64,000 bases of DNA from Bradyrhizobium oligotrophicum S58 (GCF_000344805.1 NC_020453.1:496001-560000); one strand, 5' to 3'. Counted from the stretch's first letter, positions 9,359 through 20,954 are shown. The notes: generated by a model from the letters alone, not told the origin. Program-made: numbers and translations.

Positions 9359-9502
9359 GGCGGCTCGCGCATCCCGTTAACTCAAAAGTAAGGCCAGCAC
9401 GACGTGGTTCACTGCTGTCTGACCTTTTTACGATAATTGCAGCCATGACAAATCCGCCGCGTGATCAGCGCGGGCGTCGAAGCTTCATCGGGTGATCCTG
9501 GA

Positions 9503-10414
9503 ATGCAGCCGATCAAAAAGGCTGAGGTTGCGAATGACGGGCTTGCGCCGGCCCAACCCGCTCCTGGCGTGCGCATTCGCGAGATCAGGACGGCGGACCT
9601 TGCCGCAGTGGCTGCACTGCTCACGCGCGGATTTGCCTTTCGCAGCGAGGCGTACTGGTTGCGCGGGCTCGAGCGTCACGCGGCGCGGCCGCGGCCGCCC
9701 GGCTTTCCGACATTCGGCTATTGTCTCGATCAAGGCGGCGTACCGGTCGGGGTGATCCTGCTGCTGTTCTCCGAAGTCCAAGCCGGCGGTGAACCGATCG
9801 TCAGGGCCAATGTGTCGAGCTGGTATGTCGAGCCGGCCTTCCGCAGTTTCAGCTCGATGCTGGTGCGCGCGGCGACGCGCGACAAGACCGTGACCTATTT
9901 CAACATCACACCTGCGCCGCACACTTGGCCACAGGTCGAAGCGCAGGGCTTTTCGGTGTATTGCCGCGGCCAGATCTACGCCGCCCTGGCGCTGTCACGC
10001 GCGCGGCCGAACGTGACGGTCGAGCCGTTCGCGGACGACAATGTGTCCGGCCTGTCCGCGTATGAGGCCGATCTGCTGCGCCGGCATGCGGACTGGGGCT
10101 GCCTGAGCATGGTCGCGCGCGAGGCGGGTGTGGGCCATCCGTTCGTGTTTCAGAAGCATCGTGTGAAGAACCTGCTGCCGGTCTATCGTCTGTTGTATTG
10201 CCGCGACGTCGCCGACGTCACCCGGCTCGCCGGCAACATCGGGCGTTTCCTGCTCCGGCGCGGCGGCGTCCTGGTGCGGCTCGATGCCAACGAGCCCATG
10301 GCGGGCCTGGTCGGCTGGTACTCGGACAAGCGCGGCCGAAAATATGCCAAAGGCCCGCATCCGCCTGATCTCGGCGATCTCGCTTTCACCGAGGCTGCGC
10401 TGTTCGATCGGTGA
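9503..10414 (+). CDS. GNAT-like acyltransferase in the polysaccharide locus
   Basis: 303 aa from ATG 9503; a GTG at 9461 would add 14 residues with no ribosome-binding site. The first half (VRIREIRTADLAAVAALLTRGFAFRSEAYW, then PVGVILLLFSE) has the beginning of a GNAT acetyltransferase fold, with YVEPAFRSFSSMLVRAAT where the acetyl-CoA loop is expected. The second half lacks clear motifs. Similar proteins occur beside exopolysaccharide genes, so transfer of an acetyl or acyl group to a sugar is a reasonable guess, but no catalytic residue can be named. It ends 39 bp before the 3' end of the convergent gmd. Confidence 0.6.
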   Translation: MQPIKKAEVANDGLAPAQPAPGVRIREIRTADLAAVAALLTRGFAFRSEAYWLRGLERHAARPRPPGFPTFGYCLDQGGVPVGVILLLFSEVQAGGEPIVRANVSSWYVEPAFRSFSSMLVRAATRDKTVTYFNITPAPHTWPQVEAQGFSVYCRGQIYAALALSRARPNVTVEPFADDNVSGLSAYEADLLRRHADWGCLSMVAREAGVGHPFVFQKHRVKNLLPVYRLLYCRDVADVTRLAGNIGRFLLRRGGVLVRLDANEPMAGLVGWYSDKRGRKYAKGPHPPDLGDLAFTEAALFDR

Positions 10415-10453
10415 AGAAGACGCGGCAGCAAGCCCGATGTGATGTCGTGCCGG

Positions 10454-11545
10454 TCACTCGTGACGGACGAAATAGCGGAAGCCGTGCTGCTTGATGAGTT
10501 CGTCGCGCTTGGCCGATTCGAGATCCTCTCGCATCATCTCGCGCACCAGCTCCTCGAACGTGGTTCGCGGCTCCCAGCCGAGCTTCTGCTTGGCCTTCGA
10601 TGGATCGCCCAGCAGGGTCGCCACCTCGGTCGGTCGGAAATAGCGCGGATCGATCGATACGAGGCATTTGCCGGTCGCGGCATCATAGCCCTTCTCGTCG
10701 ACGCCGCTGCCCTTCCACTCCAATGCGAGGCCGATTTCGGCGGCTGCCAGATTGACGAAATCGCGCACGGAGTGTTGCACGCCGGTGGCAATGACGTAGT
10801 CCTCGGCCTCATCCTGCTGCAGCATCAGCCATTGCATCTCGACATAATCTCGTGCGTGACCCCAATCGCGCATCGCGTCGAGATTGCCGAGATAGAGATG
10901 GTCCTGGAGCTTGAGGTGGATACGCGCCAGCGCGCGCGTGATCTTGCGGGTGACGAACGTCTCGCCCCTGACCGGGGACTCGTGATTGAAGAGAATGCCG
11001 TTGCAGGCGTAGATGCCGTAGGCCTCGCGATAGTTCACCGTGATCCAGTAGGCGTACAGCTTCGCCACGGCGTAGGGTGAGCGCGGGTAGAACGGCGTGG
11101 TCTCCCGCTGCGGGACTTCCTGTACCAGCCCATACAGCTCCGATGTCGAAGCCTGATAGAACCGGGTCTCCTTCTCGAGGCCGACGATGCGGATGGCTTC
11201 GAGCAGTCGCAGCGTTCCCAATGCATCGGAATTGGCCGTGTACTCCGGCTCCTCGAACGACACGGCGACATGGCTCTGGGCCGCAAGATTGTAGATCTCG
11301 TGCGGCCGGACTTCGCCGACGATGCGAATGAGGCTGGAGGAGTCCGTCAGGTCTCCATAATGCAGGCGGAACGGCGGGTCCGGCTCGTGAGGATCGAGGT
11401 AGAGGTGATCGATGCGATCGGTATTGAACAGGGAGGTGCGCCGCTTGATGCCGTGGACCTCGTAGCCCTTGCTCAGCAACAATTCGGCGAGGTAGGCGCC
11501 ATCCTGACCGGTGACTCCGGTGATAAGTGCCCGCTTCCTGGTCAT
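10454..11545 (-). CDS. gmd: GDP-mannose 4,6-dehydratase
   Basis: 363 aa read leftward from the ATG at 11545 ([21 protein letters not shown]), which matches the usual length. The frame stays open for 100 more codons upstream, but that extension has no family resemblance. It is a short-chain dehydrogenase-type enzyme: NADP-binding GVTGQDG at the N-terminus, active-site Thr/Ser region (QASTSELYG) and [15 protein letters not shown] with the catalytic Tyr-x3-Lys. It converts GDP-D-mannose to GDP-4-keto-6-deoxymannose, the precursor of GDP-fucose, GDP-rhamnose or GDP-perosamine. No second-step reductase or aminotransferase lies beside it, so the final sugar is undetermined. It supports a 6-deoxyhexose in the polymer built by region A. 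Confidence 0.95.
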   Translation of the reverse strand: MTRKRALITGVTGQDGAYLAELLLSKGYEVHGIKRRTSLFNTDRIDHLYLDPHEPDPPFRLHYGDLTDSSSLIRIVGEVRPHEIYNLAAQSHVAVSFEEPEYTANSDALGTLRLLEAIRIVGLEKETRFYQASTSELYGLVQEVPQRETTPFYPRSPYAVAKLYAYWITVNYREAYGIYACNGILFNHESPVRGETFVTRKITRALARIHLKLQDHLYLGNLDAMRDWGHARDYVEMQWLMLQQDEAEDYVIATGVQHSVRDFVNLAAAEIGLALEWKGSGVDEKGYDAATGKCLVSIDPRYFRPTEVATLLGDPSKAKQKLGWEPRTTFEELVREMMREDLESAKRDELIKQHGFRYFVRHE

Positions 11546-11898
11546 CAAAAATCGGAACCCCTCAATGTACTGCAGCGGCGCATGATATCCTGCCGCCCGC
11601 TGCGAAACCAGCTTGGTTCCCGTCGTTGACGCCAATTGGTGCCAGCGCGAGATCCGGCCGGTCAATCTGCAGATAACCCGCATGTGCGCCGCCGACGGGG
11701 CTTCGGCGAGCCGGTCCGGGGGTGCCTGGCCTCGTAGCCGTGTATGAGCGTGGGCGGCGGGGCGGTCTGTCCCCGGATATTGCACCACGGCCGGGCTTCG
11801 GCATCCGCGTGCTTTCCCGTATTCCTGCTCCGTGACGGCCGACACAGTCCCATAGGCCCAGCATGGCCCATTCTCGCCGGCAACGGAGGAGATGATCC
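11546..11898. other. 353-bp divergent intergenic region
   Basis: This stretch separates gmd (leftward) from the small membrane protein (rightward) and must hold the gmd promoter. The minus strand is open throughout and in frame with gmd, but the translated extension is low-complexity and resembles no domain. No clear operator, hairpin or promoter box was recognised. Confidence 0.4.
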
Positions 11899-12099
11899 AT
11901 GGTTTACATTTTCGATCTGGCGCTGGCGGCAGCGCTGCTGTTCTTTCTGTTCCTGCCGATCACCGATCGCAGGACGGTCATGATGCGGCTCGGCATGATG
12001 CTGGCCGTTGTCCTCCTGTTCGCCGTGACGTTTGCCGTGCCGCGCGGCGCAGGGGCGGCCGCCCCGGCGGCGCAGGCGCTGCTGCTGATCGGAAACTGA
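11899..12099 (+). CDS. small two-helix membrane protein, 66 aa
   Basis: A short gene preceded by a strong GGAGGAG ribosome-binding site about 6 bases before the ATG at 11899. The product has two hydrophobic segments, about residues 4-21 ([17 protein letters not shown]) and 32-48 ([16 protein letters not shown]), joined by a short basic loop (TDRRTVMMR), and an Ala-rich tail. No family recognised and no function assigned. It stands alone, 131 bp before ipdC on the same strand, and could share its transcript. The strong ribosome-binding site and the membrane pattern are the reasons for calling it real. Confidence 0.6.
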   Translation: MVYIFDLALAAALLFFLFLPITDRRTVMMRLGMMLAVVLLFAVTFAVPRGAGAAAPAAQALLLIGN

Positions 12100-12230
12100 T
12101 CCGCGGCGATGTCACGTTCCAATGAGAAAGCCGTGGGCGGGCTCATCGCGCTGTCGGAGCAGCCGTGATTGGCAGCACGTCCCTCATCGTGTAGCACCGG
12201 TTGAACGCTACGCCACACGCAGAGGTTCGG

Positions 12231-13868
12231 ATGCCCGCTCTTGCCCATGCGCTGCTTGCCGCTCTCAAGGATCACGGCGCCCGCGAGATCTTCGGGATTC
12301 CCGGTGACTTCGTGCTGCCGCTGTTCAAGGTCATCGAGGACAGCAACATCCTGCCGAACGTCACGCTGAGCCATGAGCCGGCGGTCGGCTTCGCCGCCGA
12401 TGCGGCCGCGCGATATCATGGCGGCCTCGGCGTCGCCGTTGTCACCTATGGCGCCGGTGCGTTCAATGTCGTCAATGCCGTTGCGGGCGCCTATGCCGAG
12501 CGCTCGCCGGTCGTGGTGATCGCGGGCGCGCCCGGCGCGCGCGAGCGCGTCTCCGGGTTCCTGCTGCATCACCAGGCGCGCACCGTCGACACGCAACTTG
12601 CCGTGTTCAAGGAGATCACCTGCGACCAGGCCGTGCTCAGCGATCCCGCCACAGCTGCGGCGCAGATCGCGCGCGTGCTGCGCAGCGCGAAGGAGATGTC
12701 GCTGCCGGTCTATCTCGAATTCCCGCGCGACATGGTGGACGCCGAGATCGAGCCGGTGGTGCCGCTGTCGCCGCGGGCCGCCAACCGGGAGGCGCTCGAT
12801 GAATGCGTCGACGAGATCCTTGCCCGCATCGCGCGGGCAGAGCGTCCGGTGATCGTCGTCGACGTCGAGATTCGCCGCTACGGCGTCGAGGACAGGATCG
12901 CGGCGCTCGCGCGCAAGCTGGGCCTGCCGCTGGTCACGACCTTCATGGGACGCGGCCTGCTCGATCGCGCCGACGACGTCGTCGCCGGCACCTATCTCGG
13001 CGCGGCCGGCAATCCGGAGATCACCCGGCTGGTCGAGGATGCCGACCTCGTGCTGATGCTGGGCGTCATTCTGTCGGACACCAATTTCGCGCTGTCGAAC
13101 CGCGCGCCGGATCCGCGCCGCATGATCCTCGCCGCCAGCCGCGAGGTGCAGATCGGCCATCACGCCTATCGCGACATGCCGCTCGGCGATCTGATCGATG
13201 CGCTGGACCAGCGCGCCACGCCGCGGGCCGCTGCGCCCGGCCTGCCGCGGCAACGCGCGGTCTATCCGCGCGGCCTCCCAGCCGATGGCCAGCCCATTGC
13301 GCCGTCGGATATCGCGACCGCCATCAACGACATGTTCGACCGCTACGGTCGGATGCCGATGACGTCGGACATCGGAGACTGCCTGTTCACGGCGATGGAG
13401 ATCGACAACACGGCGCTGGCGGCGCCCGGCTATTACGCCGGAATGGGCTTCGGCGTGCCGGCCGGCATCGGCGTGGCCGCGACCGGGCTGCGGCCGCTGA
13501 TCCTGGTGGGTGACGGTGCGTTCCAGATGACCGGCTGGGAGCTTGGCAACTGCCGCCGCTACGGGCTCGATCCGATCGTCGTGCTGTTCAATAATTGCAG
13601 CTGGGAGATGTTGCGCGTGTTCCAGCCGGAGTCGCGCTTCAACGATCTCGATGATTGGCACTATGCCGATATCGCCAACTCCATCGGCGGGACGGGCGAG
13701 CGTGTCACCACCCGCGGCGAACTCGTTGCGGCGCTCGAGCGCGCGGTGCAGCGGCGCGGACGGTTCTCGCTGATCGAGGTGATGCTGCCGCGTGGCAAGA
13801 CCTCCGACACCCTGGCGCGCTTTGTCAAAGGGTTCAAATCGGCGCGCGAGCGCATGACCAAGGGATGA
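12231..13868 (+). CDS. ipdC: phenylpyruvate/indole-3-pyruvate decarboxylase (ThDP enzyme)
   Basis: 545 aa from ATG 12231, with AGAGG five bases upstream; a TTG at 12201 is less likely. The N-terminal Pyr domain carries the activating Glu in LSHEPAVGFAAD. The C-terminal PP domain has the thiamine diphosphate/Mg signature GDGAFQMTGWELGNCR ending in LFNNCSWEM. Recalled from memory, the sequence tracks the Azospirillum brasilense phenylpyruvate decarboxylase along its length (for example TFMGRGLL, PGYYAGMGFGVPAGIG and FQPESRFNDLDDW). Such enzymes decarboxylate phenylpyruvate and indole-3-pyruvate to aldehydes, a step toward phenylacetate or indole-3-acetate (auxin). No aminotransferase or aldehyde dehydrogenase lies beside it, so the physiological substrate is not settled by context. 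Confidence 0.88.
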   Translation: MPALAHALLAALKDHGAREIFGIPGDFVLPLFKVIEDSNILPNVTLSHEPAVGFAADAAARYHGGLGVAVVTYGAGAFNVVNAVAGAYAERSPVVVIAGAPGARERVSGFLLHHQARTVDTQLAVFKEITCDQAVLSDPATAAAQIARVLRSAKEMSLPVYLEFPRDMVDAEIEPVVPLSPRAANREALDECVDEILARIARAERPVIVVDVEIRRYGVEDRIAALARKLGLPLVTTFMGRGLLDRADDVVAGTYLGAAGNPEITRLVEDADLVLMLGVILSDTNFALSNRAPDPRRMILAASREVQIGHHAYRDMPLGDLIDALDQRATPRAAAPGLPRQRAVYPRGLPADGQPIAPSDIATAINDMFDRYGRMPMTSDIGDCLFTAMEIDNTALAAPGYYAGMGFGVPAGIGVAATGLRPLILVGDGAFQMTGWELGNCRRYGLDPIVVLFNNCSWEMLRVFQPESRFNDLDDWHYADIANSIGGTGERVTTRGELVAALERAVQRRGRFSLIEVMLPRGKTSDTLARFVKGFKSARERMTKG

Positions 13869-13904
13869 GCATACAGGCGTGAGTGAGTTCGGCGCGGGCT
13901 TTTC

Positions 13905-13932
13905 GGCTCCCGTCATCAAGACCGCGGGAGCC
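13905..13932. terminator. possible hairpin between ipdC and the convergent secreted protein
   Basis: The 8-bp arms GGCTCCCG and CGGGAGCC enclose a 12-base loop between two convergent genes. There is no clear T-tract on either side, so a terminator role is only suggested by position. Confidence 0.3.
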
Positions 13933-13972
13933 GTATTGGCCGCGCCGGCTCACGCGATCCAGACATGCCGGT

Positions 13973-14389
13973 CTATTGCAGGGCCTTCTCGTGCGCGGCC
14001 AGCCCGACCGCCTTGTAGTCATAGGTCGGATAGAACTCGGTGCGGTACGCGCCCCACGCCGTGTTCTCGAGGATGCGGTTGACCTCGCGCAGGCGCGGTG
14101 CCGGCACGCGAAGCGTGACGACTTGGCCGATTCCCATCATCACGTACCAGCTCACGACCTCGATGCCGGCCGGCGGAAACGATTTGTAGTAGCCCTGCCG
14201 CTCGAGCTGCGCATTGAGTTCGCCCAGCGGCCTTGACTGGTCGTGCTTGAGGAAGACGGTCAGCAGCACCGCATTGTCCGCCGTCGGCGCCGCCGCCGTG
14301 TCGGCCGCGTTCTGTGCGCCACTGTCCGAGTTCACGAGCGCGGCGGATGCCAGCACCAACGCAACCAGCAGGATCCTGCTCGCTCTCAC
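13973..14389 (-). CDS. secreted protein of unknown function, 138 aa
   Basis: Read leftward from ATG 14389. The N-terminus is a plain signal peptide (MRASRILLVALVLASAALVNS) with likely cleavage near SGA/QNA. The mature part is short, with a conserved-looking core VLLTVFLKHDQSRPLGELNA, then GYYKSFPPAGIEVVSWYVMMG and a C-terminal YDYKAVGLAAHE. No domain recognised. It stands alone, convergent with ipdC, and is probably periplasmic. The coding call rests on the signal peptide and a compact mature domain. Confidence 0.6.
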   Translation of the reverse strand: MRASRILLVALVLASAALVNSDSGAQNAADTAAAPTADNAVLLTVFLKHDQSRPLGELNAQLERQGYYKSFPPAGIEVVSWYVMMGIGQVVTLRVPAPRLREVNRILENTAWGAYRTEFYPTYDYKAVGLAAHEKALQ

Positions 14390-14664
14390 ATCAGCCTCCC
14401 GTCGTTTCCATCGCTTCAGATACCCTGCCGCATCATCGGCGGAGCGACATGCCGTGTAAATTCACCGCGGAAAGGAAATGGCGCAAGGACGAGCCAGGTT
14501 CCTGCGGTGGCGGCGGAGGGAGCGATAGCCGGGGATGGTCGGGCCGGGATTCACGTGCGGCGGGAGCCATCGCGCATGTGCTTTCGCCTCCGCTTTTTGA
14601 GCCACGGCTGACGCGGATACAGCCTTCGCGACCGCTGGCGGCCATGGAGCGCCGGCGCCGGCCG

Positions 14665-15813
14665 TCAGCCGGTCGCCGAGCGCAGCGCCGTCTTGATCGC
14701 GTCGCGGCCTTTCCAGGCGAAATAGGTGAGGCGGTCGCCGAGCGAGCGGTGGCTACGCAGCCGGTTCGAGCCGAGCACGTGCCCGACCTCTTCCGGAAAT
14801 CGCTTGACCTCGGCCTCAACCATGTTGGCGGTGTTGGTCATGATCGCGTTCAGGCGATTGCCCCAGTCGGAATCCTCCAGGCGGTCAATGCGGACCTGGA
14901 TGGCATATTCGATGTCATAGATGCTGGCGAGGATTTCCTTGGCCGTCACGACGCGGTTGTTCTTCAGGGCAATCCGAAGCGCCAGCCGCTTGTCCTCCAG
15001 CAGGTCGAGCACCATCGGGACCGTCATTGCGTAGGGCGCCGTGATGACGTCGGCGACGTTCTTCGAGCGCGCTGCCTTGGTCGCCAGTCGCATCACCTGC
15101 CACGGCTCCTTCAGGCGTTTGGCGACCAGCGTCAACGCAAACGGCACGGCATCCGGCTGCTTCTTGCGCAGCCCGTCGAGCAGCAGCACCATCTTCTTGA
15201 CCTGCGGGTCGTCGAATTCCGCGATCCGGTCCGGCAGCGAATCGGCGAACTTCGCGAGTTCATCGCGGGCGCGCAGCGCCTTCAGCAGCTTGACGACGTC
15301 GTCGAACACGGATGGGGACGCCGTGTAGGCCTTGAGCTTGCTGCGTACCTGCTCGACGCCCTCGGGCCTCGCCAGCGTGCCTTCCAGCGACTTCGTCACC
15401 TTGGTCTGAAACGTGCTCGCGGTCTGACGGATCTCGCGCTGCTTGTCCGCCGCAATCAGCTCCTTCATCTGCGAATTGTAGTCGCGGGCCATCGTCGGAA
15501 GCAGGTCGCGCGAAATCCACTCCCAGATCGGGGTCAGCGAGCCGCGGGCGATGCGGCCCTCATTGTTGTGCTCCGGCGAGCCGTCGACGAGAAGCTGCTC
15601 GATCGGCATGAAGAAGAAGCGCGATGGATTGGCGGTGCGATGACCGCCCACGCCGTCCTTGCGGATCTCGGCGCGCAGGCGGGCCTGCAGGTCGGCCGTT
15701 CCCGGCATGTCGACGCCGCTCAGCTCCAGCCGCTCGAGCTCGCTGAGCAGACAGCTCCGCGTCAACGGCGACAACCGCTGCAGGAATTCCCAGATCCGAT
15801 CGACCGGTCCCAT
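14665..15813 (-). CDS. conserved hypothetical protein, 382 aa
   Basis: Read leftward from ATG 15813. The protein is soluble and alpha-helical, with many charged heptad-like stretches (for example QMKELIAADKQREIRQTAST and LLDGLRKKQPDAVPFALTLV). It has no signal peptide or membrane segment. Two short Trp-containing blocks, PIWEWISRDLLP and DWGNRLNAIM, may mark subdomains. I do not recognise the family and give no function. It is monocistronic with 300-bp flanks on the start side. Codon use matches neighbouring genes, so it does not look recently acquired. Confidence 0.65.
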   Translation of the reverse strand: MGPVDRIWEFLQRLSPLTRSCLLSELERLELSGVDMPGTADLQARLRAEIRKDGVGGHRTANPSRFFFMPIEQLLVDGSPEHNNEGRIARGSLTPIWEWISRDLLPTMARDYNSQMKELIAADKQREIRQTASTFQTKVTKSLEGTLARPEGVEQVRSKLKAYTASPSVFDDVVKLLKALRARDELAKFADSLPDRIAEFDDPQVKKMVLLLDGLRKKQPDAVPFALTLVAKRLKEPWQVMRLATKAARSKNVADVITAPYAMTVPMVLDLLEDKRLALRIALKNNRVVTAKEILASIYDIEYAIQVRIDRLEDSDWGNRLNAIMTNTANMVEAEVKRFPEEVGHVLGSNRLRSHRSLGDRLTYFAWKGRDAIKTALRSATG

Positions 15814-16118
15814 TGGCGTCTGGCTGTCAGTTCAAGGTTTAGATCGCTCGTCTCCGTGGACGAGAACGGAGGGCATCGAAGCACGAAACAGTTGGTGCCA
15901 AATTAATATCCGTAAATAATCGAAGAAATGCACTGCGGCGTGGACAGCCCCCGTCCAATCGGCCCGCCGACGCCGCCCATGCCGGCGGAGGTTAACTTTT
16001 CCGCGCCGCAACTTCTGAGGGAATTTATCGACGTTTGCGCGAGTTTCTGGAGAAATCCCGTATTGCTACGGATCGTGATGTTAACCATGTTAAAGCCGAG
16101 GCCACGTCACAATGAGGC
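15814..16118. other. 305-bp divergent intergenic region
   Basis: AT-richer than its surroundings (for example around 15895-15930 and 16060-16095), as expected of a promoter region serving both the leftward hypothetical gene and the rightward LuxR-type regulator. No specific operator or hairpin was recognised and no convincing small gene is present. Confidence 0.4.
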
Positions 16119-16709
16119 ATGGCACAGCTAGGCACCAGCCTTTCCGACGATCGCACTCTCCCCCTTTCGGGCGGTCCAAAGGTTAACGACCTCGCCCTTG
16201 CGGCGGCTCGTCAAGACAAGCTCGTGCCAACCGCGGCGGGGCGTTGCGACGATCGCGACACGCTTGCGCTGGCGCGCCAGCTGAACGGGTCCCTCACCGC
16301 CCTGATGCTCTACATGGGCGAAATCAAACAGCGCAGCGACGAGATCGCCAGGACGCCCGCCGAGCGCCGGCACGTGCAGATGGTCGTGGACAACGCGCTG
16401 CTGCAGACCGAGCGGGTCTGTGCGCTGGTGAACCAGATGTCCGGCGCGCGGGGGCAGTTCGCTCCGACGGCTCACGACCAGGGCGGCGCTCCGCTCGCGC
16501 GCCCGGGCCGGGCCTGCAAGTCGCTCACCCCGCGCGAAAGCGAAGTGCTCAAGCTGATCAGCGAGGGCCACTCGAACAAGGAAGGCGCCTTGCGCATGGG
16601 CATCAGCCCGCGCACCTTCGAGAGCCACCGCGCCGAGGCCATGCGCAAGCTCGGCGCACGCAACACTGCCGAACTGGTCCGCGCAGCGCTGCTCAACCAG
16701 ATCGGCTGA
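16119..16709 (+). CDS. LuxR-type DNA-binding regulator without a receiver domain
   Basis: 196 aa. The C-terminal 65 residues are a LuxR/FixJ helix-turn-helix: SLTPRESEVLKLISEGHSN, then GISPRTFESHRAEAMRKLGA. The N-terminal half has no receiver Asp pocket; instead it has a helical segment (ARQLNGSLTALMLYMGEIKQ, then TPAERRHVQMVVDNALLQTE) that resembles a dimerisation or histidine-kinase-like helix pair. The HTH is close in sequence to that of the FixJ-like regulator at 32204. With no phospho-acceptor domain, activity must be set by another partner or by expression level. The target is unknown. Confidence 0.8.
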   Translation: MAQLGTSLSDDRTLPLSGGPKVNDLALAAARQDKLVPTAAGRCDDRDTLALARQLNGSLTALMLYMGEIKQRSDEIARTPAERRHVQMVVDNALLQTERVCALVNQMSGARGQFAPTAHDQGGAPLARPGRACKSLTPRESEVLKLISEGHSNKEGALRMGISPRTFESHRAEAMRKLGARNTAELVRAALLNQIG

Positions 16710-16835
16710 TCTCGGAGGAGCGCGCAAGTCGCGTCCGCTTTGGAGCCTCGATCATTCTGAAAAGAAAGGCCGGATGACCTGAGCGTCCGGTCAGCTCGGT
16801 GCGATCCGCTGATCGGAACGCCGGCTGCCATGCGG

Positions 16836-17081
16836 TCAGAAGTAGTCCTCTGCGAAAGGGCGGACCCGGGAGGCTGGACGCAGCGGGGCCTGCGCCTTGG
16901 GGGCTGTCGGCACGATCGTGATGGTCCAGCGCGGCGGCACGCTCGCTTCCTTCTCCATCACTGAACGGACGTGGCCGGTGATCGTCGATCCGCCGGACTT
17001 CACGGTCGCGGTGCGGCCATTGAACTGCGCAATTCGGAAACGCCTGACTTCCTTCTGGTCGGCGGTTTCAAAAGTAAACAT
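16836..17081 (-). CDS. small conserved protein, 81 aa, function unknown
   Basis: Read leftward. The ATG at 17081 is preferred over one at 17090 because the AGGAG (9 bases upstream) would overlap the earlier codon. The product begins MFTFETADQKEVRRFRIAQF and continues with NGRTATVKSGGSTITGHVRS and RWTITIVP, a small beta-rich pattern. I believe similar small proteins occur in other Bradyrhizobium genomes, but that is memory, not a search. No function can be given. It stands alone, with about 290 bp upstream before the hybrid kinase end that hold no recognised feature. Confidence 0.6.
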   Translation of the reverse strand: MFTFETADQKEVRRFRIAQFNGRTATVKSGGSTITGHVRSVMEKEASVPPRWTITIVPTAPKAQAPLRPASRVRPFAEDYF

Positions 17082-17370
17082 GGGACACATCTCCTATGTG
17101 GCCCGCACTGTCGCAGCTCATGATTAGTTGATTGTGAAAATCGTGAGCCGTAGAAGTACGGCGTCAACCTATTGTAAGGGAATATGAAGATCGCGTTCTG
17201 CGAATCCCTGGCCGTGAACGTGTCGTTTGCCAAGTTGGCCGGTGCTGATGACCTTTTGTGACAGCCGGACGCGGCCACCGCGGTGACGAAGGCTGCAGAG
17301 GGCCGCGTGCGATGGCGGCCGCAAGCAGAAGACCGGACTGGCTCGCGCGCAGTTGGCAGCGGCGCCGACG

Positions 17371-19923
<2,553 letters not shown>

Positions 19924-19929
19924 CGTCCG

Positions 19930-20343
19930 CTACCAGCCCGCCGCCCTGACCAGCCTCTGACGATCGGTATCTTGGGCGATCTGCTTCAGCGTCTCTCGCA
20001 GCAGCGTCAGGTTGATCGGCTTCGCGAAGGGCGGATAGACGTTCAGGTCCAGAAAGTTGCCGATGCGAACCAAGGCGTAGAGCGCGTCCTCCTCGGAGGC
20101 GCTGATGATCAGCACGGGAGCACGGAATTTCAGCTCCGCGAGGCGCTCGAGGACCTCGGTACCGGAGCGCTCCCCGAGCGAGAGATCCAGCGTGACGCAG
20201 TCGAAGTGCCGCTTTTGCAGGATGATGGAGGCGGCATCGACCGAGCTGACGCCGGTGGTGTTGAAGCCGGCCTGGGCCGCGATCTTCCGTAAGATAGAAA
20301 GATGCACATCGGCATCTTCGATCACGAGGAGTTCGTTGCGCAT
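19930..20343 (-). CDS. single-domain response regulator upstream of the hybrid kinase
   Basis: 137 aa read leftward from ATG 20343 (AGGGA upstream). It is a stand-alone receiver: acidic pair in LLVIEDADVH, phospho-acceptor Asp in CVTLDLSLGERSG, Ser switch in LIISASEED and Lys in FAKPINL. There is no output domain, so it signals through protein contact or as a phosphorelay intermediate. It is the first gene of a two-gene operon with the Cache-HK-REC-Hpt kinase. It is paralogous to the receiver at 31223: both share FDCxTLDL, GTEVL and a KP(I/V)DL/NL ending. Confidence 0.88.
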   Translation of the reverse strand: MRNELLVIEDADVHLSILRKIAAQAGFNTTGVSSVDAASIILQKRHFDCVTLDLSLGERSGTEVLERLAELKFRAPVLIISASEEDALYALVRIGNFLDLNVYPPFAKPINLTLLRETLKQIAQDTDRQRLVRAAGW

Positions 20344-20512
20344 GAATTCCCTGTCCCGTTGCCACCCTGGCGGGGTCGTCGGCAAGCAGGAACATGTCTA
20401 GCGGCCGGCTCTGACCCCCTCGTAAATTTTGGTTTCCGTACAACTACGGAATGAGGAGCGCCCGTGGCCCGTCGTCCCATTGGACGTCACTGGAGTGGGC
20501 CCAGAACAAGAA

Positions 20513-20538
20513 AACGGCCGGACACCGGTCCGGCCGTT
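20513..20538 (-). terminator. Rho-independent terminator of the cheY at 20565
   Basis: A perfect 11-bp stem (AACGGCCGGAC / GTCCGGCCGTT) with a 4-base loop lies 26 bp past the cheY stop. Read on the minus strand it is followed by TTTTCTTG, the expected T-rich tail. Read on the plus strand no T-run follows, so it serves cheY. Confidence 0.85.
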
Positions 20539-20564
20539 GCGCAAAGCAATCTCGGGGAGCGACG

Positions 20565-20954
20565 CTACTCGGCGGGGCCGAACACCGCTTCCATCTTGGT
20601 CTTGAGAGTCGCCGCGTTGAATGGCTTGACGATGTAGTTGCTCACGCCGGCCTTCTTGGCGGCGATGACGTTCTCGGTTTTGGATTCGGCCGTGATCATG
20701 ATGAAGGGCGTCTTCGACAGCTCCGGGCTGGCGCGCACCTCGCGCAGCAGGTCGTAGCCGGTCATCGGCTCCATGTTCCAGTCGGAGATCACGAGACCAT
20801 ACTTCTTCGCCTGCATCTTGGAGAGCGCGGCCGATCCGTCGCTGGCGTCGTCGACGTTCTCGAATCCGAGCTGCTTCAGCAGGTTGCGGATGATCCGGAT
20901 CATAGTGGCGTAGTCATCGACCACCAGGATCGGCATCGACAGATCAAAGGCCAT
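20565..20954 (-). CDS. cheY: CheY-type chemotaxis response regulator
   Basis: 129 aa, the usual CheY length, from ATG 20954 (MAFDLSMPILVVDDYATMIR). Key residues are intact: acidic pair in VVDDY, phospho-acceptor Asp in VISDWNMEPMTGYDLL, Thr in FIMITAES and Lys in YIVKPFNAATL. The DWNMEPMTG segment is typical of alphaproteobacterial CheY proteins. It is monocistronic, ends in a strong terminator and lies about 5 kb from the main che operon, which has its own cheY at 29393. It may be the motor-binding or the phosphate-sink CheY; sequence alone does not decide. Confidence 0.92.
   Translation of the reverse strand: MAFDLSMPILVVDDYATMIRIIRNLLKQLGFENVDDASDGSAALSKMQAKKYGLVISDWNMEPMTGYDLLREVRASPELSKTPFIMITAESKTENVIAAKKAGVSNYIVKPFNAATLKTKMEAVFGPAE

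Noticed and set aside
11546..11845. 100-residue N-terminal extension of gmd
   Set aside because: Gmd proteins start at [14 protein letters not shown] sequence; the extension has no resemblance to any domain and crosses the probable promoter.
11904..13919. 671-codon open frame opposite ipdC
   Set aside because: Antisense of a well-supported enzyme; the translation looks like reversed coding sequence.
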